A DNA stretch of 64,000 nt from the NCBI GenBank assembly GCA_021396245.1, contig WNYE01000091.1:102279-166278 (forward strand), read 5' to 3'. The stretch is from Sporothrix humicola (taxonomy: Eukaryota > Ascomycota > Sordariomycetes > Ophiostomatales > Ophiostomataceae). The notes below the pieces were generated by a model. The model saw nothing but the letters and a program-made list of their open reading frames with translations. It ran no database searches and was not told the DNA's origin. The position numbers were made by a program, and so were the translations under genes. Within the stretch, counting starts at the first letter, position 1. The number at the start of each line of letters is the position of its first letter. Below are positions 54,557 through 64,000 of this stretch, piece by piece.

Positions 54557-57500
54557 TGTGGCGAGTCGGTTTGGTCGTGTGTGTAAGTGGGCTGCGAAGC
54601 TGCAGGAACTGAGAAAACCTCAGCCGACTAATATCAAAGTGTCAGTCGTTTGTTCAAATTCCGTCTTCACAATACGAAAATTCAAAAGTGCAGATTCACG
54701 ATCTTGGCGTATGCTTAATCGATCGGGTAAAAAGAAAAGATAGGGAAATCAACAGGTGCGAAATTGTAAAAGAGATGGAACGGCGCGCAAGTATTCGCCT
54801 TATGGATGTTCACTTTGCCGCCACACTTTTGACGGGGCCTGGAACAGTGTAAGTGCAATTTGACAAGACGGGACGAGACAAGGCGTGGAGGATGACGAAA
54901 CCCCAAAGTAAGGTTAAAGTGCGTAGGGGAGCCGTCGTGCGTGCAAGGCAAGGAACTGTCCATGTCTGGTCTCTTCAGAGAAGTGCAGCCGGTGATACTT
55001 TGATTGCCACTGTTTCAAAGTCTGTAGAGCAGCAAGGGCCATCGACAGTTGGACCTGGGTGGAAAAGAGGCAAAGGGGTGGTTGCATTGCGGCATGCAAG
55101 CAGGGCAGTTGAAGAAAATCGAAAACCAGCCCAGCCAAAGCTGGTGCAAATTAACCCTGGCACCCGGGTTGAAACAGAAAATTGAGAGGATGTGCAGAAT
55201 AAAGGTGTGTGTCTCCGGGTAGGCCCAATCTGTCAGACGTTTCCCAGTTCCGCCTTCCTGTGATCTTTTCTGTGTGCTATTCCGGGAAAGAATGCGCGGG
55301 AAAATGGCATCGGCATGACCAGGGAGGAAATTGGAGTGAAGTTGCGAGAAGGGATGAGAGCACAACGGGTGATCTAGAGATCTGCCCAAGGGAACAAGAG
55401 GGGGGGGGGAGATATTGCAGAAAAATGCGTTTGGAAATATTTGAATGCAACTGCAAAAGCAATTGTTTTCTCCTTGTTTTGTGACGTACCTGAACGGTTT
55501 CCCACACAACGTTTTGTGCAGTGAGTGCAATGAAATTGACCGTTTCGAATCAGAGCATGAGAGAAAGTGCCGGGGTTGGCCTGTGGCGATCAGGCATTGG
55601 CTGCCGCGAGATGTTTTTCTAAAGACGTTCGGGGGGTTATTTCCGCGGTATATTTTTGTTCTTATCGTGCGCCAACTGCTTATTTCGTCGAGACTGTAAT
55701 CAGATGCAGATTTGTCGTTCGTGTCGTCGGGATGCAATATGCAAGCCAGCCGCGTCGGGTCGCACGAGGAACGTCCGTCCAACAAGCAAACGGCCAAGAT
55801 TGCTTGTAGATTGGGGGGGTTCGTGCAAAAAAGATTAAAAAACAGGCCGGCGGAAGCGTGTAATTCGAAGTTGTGCAAACGGGCGGGACAATCGCGGGCG
55901 GTTCGTCAAAGGAGTACTTTGTAATATCGTCAGAAGTGCCGATTTACAGTGATATTCTGATCGATTCGGACAGTTGGACAACTCAACACGCGCTGTATTG
56001 CGTATGTACGAAAGGTTGTCGAATTGTGACAAAAGGGAGATTTTGCCGTGGAATGCGGGAAAGCAAAACGGGAGGACAATGTTGTCGTTGGCGCAAAGGG
56101 AGGGCAAATCGTCAGATGCTTTGGAAGGGAGCGCGTGTGAGTATGATAAGGAGCGTGATTTGGCGCGTCGAGCGTGTGCGAGTAAATCGAGTAAAGTGTG
56201 TTTGATGTAGTGTAAGACTGCTCGGAAGTGGTCGAATGAGAGGATAGACGAAGGAATGGCGACTCGTCTTAGCCGGTGGTGAGCAACAAAACACAACAAA
56301 AAAGAGGTCGAAGGAAAGAAAAGAAAGACGATGGTGATGCAACGACGGTGAGAAAAGGGAAACAAAAAAAAAATAAGACGAGAAACGACGAGGGAGAGAG
56401 AACAAGAAAAGAGGAAAAACGAAGGAGAGATCCTGGCAAGGAGCGGCGGACCAAGCGAGTCAAAGACCCAGGCGGAGTGGACCTCGACTAGGCATCGTGG
56501 GTGAACATGGGTATGGACAGACATGGGAAGGGGGGTGTGGGCAGAGGGAAAATAGGAGTGGGCCGAAGCTGGGCTGGACTGGAGAAGACCCAGAAGCAAG
56601 AGAGGCCCAGTCCCGCGAACAGGAGATTGAACTCCCACAGAACAAGCTTGCCCGGCCAGACCCAGGCCAGGCCATATTTCGTACGGTATGATTGCTTGCC
56701 TTGCCTTGTCCCCCTTTTCAAAGAGTTGTTGACCACCGGCGAACGGGTCCAGGCCAGGCCAAAGAAGGCTTTATGAAGCTGATCATGGCGGGCTGTTGAC
56801 CGGGTGCAGAGATTTTTATGAGATTGAGAACGCAGACACTCCCGGGAGTTAGAGTGAGAGCTCACGACATACGGAACAAGAGAAAACATCAGGATATCGA
56901 GGACATGACCCCCGCCGGTATCACGCCCCTTCTTCCTACAAAACAAGAGAGAGGTCGGCGCTGGAAAGGGGGGAGGGGCGACGAGACGAAAGACGAGAAG
57001 CAGGAGGCGCACAGGAGAGGCAATATGCATGGTGACAGAGAAAAGAGAACGAGAACATCTCGTTCGCCATCAGCCCCTGGCTTTGCCTGCCGTTCCACAC
57101 ACTCTCACACTGGCTGTGATGCATCTGGCTGCAGGTCCTCTGCTTTGGTGCGGTTTCTGCGCTAGGTCCATCGCCCTGGCATCTTGATGGCAGTGTTCTC
57201 TTGTGCTCGTTGGCTGTTGACTTCTGGCACTTGGCACCTGCAGGCACTTTTTGTCCATTCGGTCTCCTGTCTCTTGTATTTTCCTTGTATTTTTTGCGTT
57301 CCGCACGAGAGAAAAAAACTCGACCCCTGGCTAGCTGGAAGGAAATGGCCTTCCAAACGTTTTAATCGTTCCTGGCGGACACCACGGGAGTGGGTGCTAG
57401 CAGGGGTAGATCCTGGTCTGGTTCCACATCTGCCAGGGGCATCTTGATTGTCATTGGCTATGCGCCTCAAGGGCATCCCAGGGGCCAGGGAGGGGACATG

Positions 57501-59266
57501 AGGGCCAGGACGAGAGGACCAAGATGAAGGGGGGAAGAGAAGGAAACAGAGGAAAGAAAAGTGGTGTGCGCTCGGGCCCAGGAACAGACAAAATGCACTG
57601 AAGGAACAGTAGCCGAACAGGAGGCAGCGGCACTCACAGTGCTGGGAGTGAGACCTCTGGAAGGTTTTTTGTTCTTGATGGGGGGCATCCGAGAAAAAAG
57701 AAAGCGCCGAGGAGGGGGCGGAGGACGACGAAGGAATAAATCGTGGGGAGACAGAAAATGGGGAGAGGAGGTCGTCACCAATCGATCGTTTGCCTCTTTG
57801 TCAAGGTGTCATCCTCATGTCCTTTCTTATTTTCTTTTTTGCCTCACTCGTCCCCTTTTTCCTCACAGGTTTCTTTTGTTTGTTTCGTCTTGTCAGCTCG
57901 CAGCGCTCTCTGCCCCTTTGTCTCGTTGCCTCTTGTGTTGCGGTTGACTCCTTTTTCAACACGAAATTGAGCGTCCATTGGTGGTGCATGTTCGATGCAG
58001 GTCGCCTGTTATCTTGTAGGTGCAATTTTGGGGCAGATGCCATGCATCCTCCCGTCTCTCGTTCTTCTTCCTTATCTGGGGGGCTCCCCTTTTGATGCTT
58101 CCTCCCGATGAGACAGCCTGCCATCGCGCATCGCATGGAGCATTTGTGCATGGAGAAAAGTACGACGTAGGAAAGCTTTGACCTGTATCTGCGCGCTGCT
58201 TTTTCGATGCTGGTTGTCGTCAGCCTGCATTCCATTTCCTGTCTGTCATTTGCTTGTGTGCATATGATACAGCAATTCTGCACAGTACTTTGCCACGCTG
58301 CATGGGAGAAACATCACGGCTTACCACGCATCGAATATCAATGGGTCTTGCCATCTTGCAAAAAGATATCTGGAACTCGCAGCCACTCTGTATCGGATCT
58401 CCGATATGGTCTGGCGTTGGCGGGCCCGTCTCTTTGGCTTTGAGCTGTCAGGGTCTTTTATCTGAGCTTCTGGGGGCGCTTTTTCGGTGTCGATGAGGCC
58501 ACTCGGATCTATCGAGTGGACTAGCTTTGCCCGTGCTCCGTAGTGGCATGTCTACCCCCTTTTTTTCTGTCCTTTTTTTTTTTGCGCCGGGCGGGTCTCA
58601 CGACGTCGTTTTCGGCGAATTTAGCTTGGGCGGGATATTCTGTTTTGTTTCCTTTTGTCTGGAGACGACACATCGTGGGAACAGACTACGAGATAAAAGG
58701 GGGCGTGCTCCTTCCATCTACGGCATTATGACGCTCGATAAGGGGTAAATTTGAGGTATGGAAAGAGCGGCCATTTTGCTTTTGTCACGACAACAGAGAA
58801 GGCAGGGGCTCGATGTGCTCCTTCTCACTAAAAACTCTCGTCGCCGGTCAATGGCTCACTCTGTCAACACCCCTCCTTTACAGTCGTGATACCTCCCCCG
58901 TCAATTTACGGACGCAAGCCATGACAGCAAAAAAGGAGCGACTGTGAAAGTGGTTGCAGGAGGCCATCGACGAATAAGACTGCTCAAGCGGCCTAAACTA
59001 CCATGGCTGGCTCCCCTGGATAGTGTTGCTAGCGCTTTGTGGGACAATTGGCTCAGAGCTTCTCTTTGGCCCAAGAAGGAAGATATGAGATATTGTTCCT
59101 GGAATGAGACTGAAAAGCTTCGATCGAGGAGAAATCTGGGGAATTTTCGATCTCAGCTGGCAAGGTGGCAAGAGGCTCCATCGTCCATCGTCGAATCTTG
59201 ACAATGAGCAGCTGGGGAAATTGGTAAGACAAACATGGAAGATCTGGTTGGGGCCTTATTTCGACG

Positions 59267-59289
59267 TTTTTTTTTTTTGGGGGGGGGGG
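59267..59289. repeat. Homopolymer junction T12 then G11
   Basis: Two adjacent pure runs in a gene-poor segment; they may also mark a place where base counts in the assembly are unreliable. Confidence 0.8.
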
Positions 59290-62200
59290 TTCTTTCTTCG
59301 CCGAAGAAGTTCAGAAGCAGGTTGCCAATCTCCATTTCTAACATTCTCATTCTCACCGCAAGGTCCAAAGGGGCGTCAACTGTGGTCCTCTCAACTCTTT
59401 TTTCTGGTTCGGCTTCAGATTACAGCCGGGGTTGGGAGAGAAAAAGAGCGAGTTGCGACCAAAAACAGGAAAACGAACACGGCACAAGATGGGAGAAAAG
59501 GCCAGCCACAGAAAGAAGGCGAGGGGAGTTGCAAATTGGACTAGCCAATCCTGTGGACAAGTGAAAGAGCCTTTTGAGACATACATTGGATCAACGGTAC
59601 CTTTTTGAAGGGGGCGAAAGGAGCATTCATACGCTGAACAAGTGAAAGCAATGCAAAGTCGAGGAGCACAGCCGTTCGTCCAAATATCAAAGTGAGATCA
59701 AAGTGAGACATCAATGAAGGAGGGACGAAAGGGTACAGGAATTACCACAGTACCAAAATACACAGAAAACGTGCGACACAAAAGGATACGACATGCTGTT
59801 GATTGCCATCCAATATAGATTCCTCTGTGTGTAACGAGATATCGCCTCCCTGAGCCTTGCAGAAGGATGTGCAACCGAGATATTCTGAGAGAGAGAAGAG
59901 CCTGGGATAATGTCCGTACGATGTGTAACTCGTAAAAAACTGCAGAAAACTGGCAACTCAGGACGCAAGGAGCTGTGAAGATGGCCTGAGAGCCCACGCG
60001 GGGAGTAAGACATTGGCATAAAAGGTACAGAACGCTGGTGGACTAGCGCACAAAAAAAGGCATGAGAGACGTGGTAAAAAGAGGCAAAAAGTCAACAAAA
60101 AGCTCGGGTAAAATCTTGCATCGTTACTTACATTAGCACGGCGCACGCAAACGCCAATTTCGGTGTAAAAGCCAAGACGTCCAGCGCAGGAGCTTAGCAA
60201 CGAGCAAGGCAAAAAGTGCTTGCATCACGTTGATGCCCCTCATCTTCGTGTTCTTTTGGCCCTTCTTTCACATCCCCTCCTGCTCCCGGCTCCGCACCAA
60301 CTTCTGATGTCATTCCCGCTCGAAAAGATACCCTGCATGCTGTCGTTTTAAACTTGCATCGCGGCGCTGCCAAAGTTGCAGGTGGGCCTAGATTTCTTGT
60401 AAGATGCAAAAAAGCAAAAGCGGGCGGCTTGCACAAAGCAAGGGAGAACGACAAAAAGCAAAGTACCAACAAGCAAAAACGCCAACAATGACAACGGCCA
60501 CGATCAATAGAGCTTGGATGCCCTACAAGTGCACACAAAATACAGGCAAAATAAAAAGAAAAGAAAGAATAGCCGCAACGGCTGCCACGATGCCATCTCT
60601 CCCCTCGCTTCCACCACCGCCTCTTTCTTGTCTTCTTTTTGCGTCCGTCTCCTGCATCTTGCTTCTTTTTTATTTTCTTGACTCTTTCCCCTTGCTTCAA
60701 AATGTTGTCATGGCCTCCCCATCCATATGCCTCGTGCCTCATGTTGAACCCTGATACTCTCATGTTTGTATTCCAAACCCTTCCCCCTCCGTACGACGGC
60801 ATCCCCCCTTCCCATTCTCTCCTTCTCCTCCCCCAGCATCGTCTGGTTGGCAGCAAAAACGAGCGAACCTGCCACCAATGTCTCACAGCTCCCGTCCAAT
60901 CCCAGACATTCGCATCATGGAGGCCGCATGGCTTAATCGGGTTGCCGCAGCCACCACGGGGAAGCCGTGTTAAATAAAAATTAAAAATAAAGCCATGCTT
61001 TCTTTTTTTTCTTGCCCTTTCACTTTTCACTTTATCTTTCTCTCACAGAAGCTCTCCTTATTTTGACGACGCTCATCACTCGTTGTGTGACTTCTTTTCC
61101 TCCATTCTTTGCCTGTACTTCCTGCACCACGCAGACACAACGGCTCGTATTGATTTATTCCTCAATCTACGTTGATGTGCACACAATCACACGTCGTAGA
61201 GAAGTGTGGATATGAGACAGCCACTGGGCACACGAGGGTCAATACATATCGCCTAATTTGTCAGTAGCACGATGAATGGCCTGCGCAACTCATTGCTGAA
61301 CTCATTGCTGAGTACAATCAGATCTTCACTTGACCAGCCAATATCTACCTATGTCGAGGAGAAGCCCTATTTGTAAGATGCAAATATATGGGGGCGCACA
61401 AGGATGATTATTGACTCTCGCTTTTAATCTTTTGATTGCTTTGAGTCCAGCAAAGGCGCAAACCAGCAACTGTGAAAGGCTGCACTTGGCTCCTCATCGC
61501 GCCATATGGTTGTCGCATGACTCCGGAGAACGCCTCATTGTGTCTCCCGTAGATTTTTCATACGCCCAGCTCCGAAGCATCCCCAATCATCCCATCGTCT
61601 CCTGTCCATTTATTTTCCTTTGCTTCCTCCTACCATCTCGAGATTTGTGCGCGCACACTAAAATGCAAAGACAGAAAAAGCAAATTGGTCCGATGGTGTC
61701 AGACATTGGCAATTATGTGTGTCCTCTGTGGTGTTTTTTTTTTATCCTCCGTTCATAATTTTTCCTTTCTATCTCTTCATTCTCTCGCCTGAGACTGTGG
61801 CGTCACTGCAGGTAAACGGGGGCAATGGAGTCACAGGTGCAGTAGCCGCCTGCACTGTTTGTCGTTCGGACTGCCAAGTGCCATGCACGTTCCTGCAGCC
61901 CAGTGAAGGGTTTGTTTGATGCTGTGCATCCTGCAAAGAGAGGCAGACTGCATGGCAATGACTTTTTGCTGCCGTAATTTTCCCGCCTCTGTTTACTATC
62001 TCTCGTGACGGCTTTCTCGATACACTCACCGAGCGTGTGCTTTGTGACGCCTGGGAGCTTTCTTTCAGTGGACTGACAGTTCACCTCCAGCTTTCGTGCG
62101 CCCAACTCCTCGGAATATGGGCTGCGGCCCCATCCAGCAAACTCAGCAATGGTCGAAATTCGAGAAAAAAAAGGCAAAAAGTCAAGAAACACCCACTGCA

Positions 62201-63905
62201 ACACCATTTTAGCGCATCGAGCGGTCGTCTCCATTCGGGTCGGTTAGCCTTCCGCGAACCAATGGAACGCACAGGAGAGGCGGTTTCGCGCTCCGCTGCT
62301 CTGTTTGTGCCCCATCTGCTAATCCCAAGATGGTCAAGCGTCAGGAACGAAGCGGCAGAGGGAAAGGGGGTGGAAACAGAGAGAACTGAGAACTGAGAAA
62401 CAGACCTCTCTTGACAAACAAAAATAGGGGAAATAGGGAGTCAACATCCGCCTCGGTTGGGGCTGTTCACGTTTTTGCCCTTCAATTTTCACCTTTTTTG
62501 AGTTGCTGTGTGGGGGCCGTTTTCAGTTCTCGACGGCGTTGTTTCCACTGGGTGCAAAGGCAAGTCGGATGACAGTCGGCACCTGGTGCATTAGTTGTGA
62601 GCCTCTTTTTGTTGGGTGACTTGACTTTGACGACGGAGTGGGACAAAGGTTGTCAATATGTGTGTTGAACGGTGCAAACGCAAGAAAAAGGGGCAAAAAC
62701 GCACAACATCAGACAGGACGGGACAAAAGGTAAATCTTGGGACAAGTGTCTCGGGAGAAATGAAATGTAAAGTGACCGGAGAGTAAATAGCGGTATGGGA
62801 GGGCAATATGCGTATGTAAGTCAATCATAAAGGCGCATGCATATGGGAAAGGGTTTGAGGTCAATATGTGCCCATCTGCGCTGTAATAGTGCTGCAATAT
62901 TACAAGACAAAGACCTGTCTCATAACGTCAGAATATCGATATCTCGCTGTGCGTTGTCTTCATCTCGATGAAATGTCTTCAGAGCCAGATGAAAGTCGAT
63001 CTCGACAATGCCCTGGGCTGCAGTCAGAATTCATTTCCCGAATATTCCACACGTCTGCCGGGGTCCTCTGGTCCTTTGGTTCTGCTTGAACAGGCCTTTG
63101 TAACACGCCGTCAACCAAGATCCCGGAATTCAGTCTCCAGTGGAGCTTTCGTTGGCATTTTTTCCAGGTTGCAGTGGGCGTGCACATTGAACGGAGCCGT
63201 CAAGGCCGCTTTCGGGAGCCGACAGGCTCGCCATCCTCTGTAAAATAAAAAATAAATAAAAAATATATATAAAAACCGCGCAGCAGGCGAAAAACTTCGG
63301 CGAAAGAGCCTGAACATCAGGCAGCCACCGCCGCCGTTGTTTCGACTGTGGGCATCCAGACCATTCAGAGAAGGACAAAAAAGAGAAGAAAAAAGGACAA
63401 GGACCGTTGACAAGATCCCAGCAAGCTGGCGGCGCCATCCGTTTAGCCAGCGGGGCATAATCCTGACAAGCTTGACCAGTTCAGCAGGGAAGTGTTTTTT
63501 GAAGCGAGCAACGACTGCTGGTAGTTGCTGAAAGACTGAAAAGGAGCCGGCACAGCGAGGGTGGGAAACGTCCGGCCCATCTTGGCCCGTAATTAAAGTT
63601 GCGTGTGGCCTGGTTGGCGGCCTGATCTGGGTCTCTGTCTGGGCCTAGCCTTGCCCGAAAAATGACACTTGGCTGCCACTTTGCTTTTGCTTGTGAGGCG
63701 GCTCCAGGTCTGTGACGACGCGGCCTCGCGTCTTTCGTTGACGGTTGCGCACTGGATGAGTTCATCTGGTCTTTTTATTTCGCGACCAGCCGCCGTTGCA
63801 GAAAGGTCTGGCAGAGGTCAAAGCGACAACCGTTGGAACCATCCCAAGAAAACATGCAGACCATTCGGAAGACCGTCTCCACGCTCTTGTAAGTGACCCA
63901 CCCCA

Positions 63906-63934
63906 CTTTTGGACCACCCCCCCTTTTGGACCAC
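63906..63934. repeat. Direct repeat of CTTTTGGACCAC
   Basis: Two 12-bp copies at 63906-63917 and 63923-63934 lie just before the presumed leader at the right edge. They could be a promoter element. Confidence 0.5.
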
Positions 63935-63987
63935 TCGAAAATTCTTTCATCTACACATTTCAACACAAACGCGAAAAGTCAAAAACA

Positions 63988-64000
63988 ATGTAAGTAATTC
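63988..64000 (+). other. Possible first exon of a rightward gene, cut by the window
   Basis: A C/A-rich leader (63935-63987) ends in AAAAACAATG, which is followed at once by TAAGTAATTC. Read as DNA this is ATG-TAA, but GTAAGT (63990-63995) is a perfect intron donor, so the start codon would be split as AT|G by the first intron. A second start-plus-donor pair lies upstream (ATG at 63854, MQTIRKTVSTL, then GTAAGT at 63889). The rest of the gene is outside the window, so which start is used cannot be decided. Confidence 0.4.

Larger units (their letters stand above)
54557..63987. other. 9.4-kb gene-poor region
   Basis: Frames of up to 287 codons (for example 55015-55878, 55835-56638 and 60194-61030, all minus) have low-complexity or frame-hopping composition, no domains and no splice-consistent extension. 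I see homopolymer runs (G10 at 55400-55409, T12G11 at 59267-59289) and long pyrimidine tracts near 57790-57930 and 60600-60700. There is a TATATATAAAA-type site near 63262-63274. No tRNA or 5S rRNA signature was found by eye. It may hold long 5' leaders, regulatory DNA or non-coding RNAs. Confidence 0.5.

Noticed and set aside
55015..55878. 287-codon minus-strand frame in the gene-poor region
   Set aside because: No domain, no coherent start, and composition typical of unselected DNA.
60194..61030. 278-codon minus-strand frame
   Set aside because: Mixture of basic and hydrophobic runs from purine/pyrimidine tracts; no family features.

Overview
The window is nuclear DNA of a filamentous ascomycete (Pezizomycotina). 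It carries spliced genes with short introns (mostly 46-82 nt) that have GTA/GTG-type donors and CTAAC/CTGAC branch points. Coding regions are GC-rich, 5' leaders are C/A-rich, and TATA boxes are recognisable. Family content includes a Zn2Cys6 regulator, a fungal P450, a GMC oxidoreductase, a LysM/chitin-binding protein, an MRP-type ABC transporter, mitochondrial Sam50, and an HFDIDP-type fungal kinase. A sordariomycete, perhaps Ophiostomatales, is my guess; the sequence does not prove it. All exon maps were made by eye from splice signals and frame continuity.

Layout. At 0.5-5.2 kb lie a 30-aa peptide gene with a good promoter, a 532-aa Gly/Ser/Tyr/Pro disordered protein, a Tyr/His/Cys-rich protein and a small interrupted ORF. 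At 5.5-16.3 kb is an oxidative set: FAD monooxygenase, NAD(P)-dependent reductase, P450 and Zn2Cys6 regulator. At 17.6-23.4 kb are a four-exon membrane protein and a secreted Asn/Ala-rich protein built from an intron-containing duplication. At 24-27.8 kb is an eight-exon kinase-like gene with an acidic tail. At 29.7-30.9 kb is a foldback-like element with 40-bp terminal inverted repeats, flanked by GCAAAT on both sides, whose interior is two large inverted arrays of a 12-nt repeat. At 33.4-43.1 kb are an ABC-C transporter, a secreted GMC oxidoreductase and a LysM/hevein protein. At 46.0-54.6 kb are sam50, a GNAT acetyltransferase and a 1449-aa disordered conserved protein. From 54.6 kb almost to the right edge there are about 9.4 kb without a convincing gene, followed by what looks like the first exon of a rightward gene at the very end.

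How the genes may work together. The monooxygenase, reductase, P450 and regulator could form a small catabolic, detoxification or tailoring module, but no polyketide or peptide synthase backbone is present, so this is an inference from proximity. The ABC-C pump, the GMC enzyme and the LysM protein are typical of interaction with plant material or chemical stress. sam50 and the large disordered protein are housekeeping or conserved genes. The most unusual object is the foldback-like element at 29748-30921.
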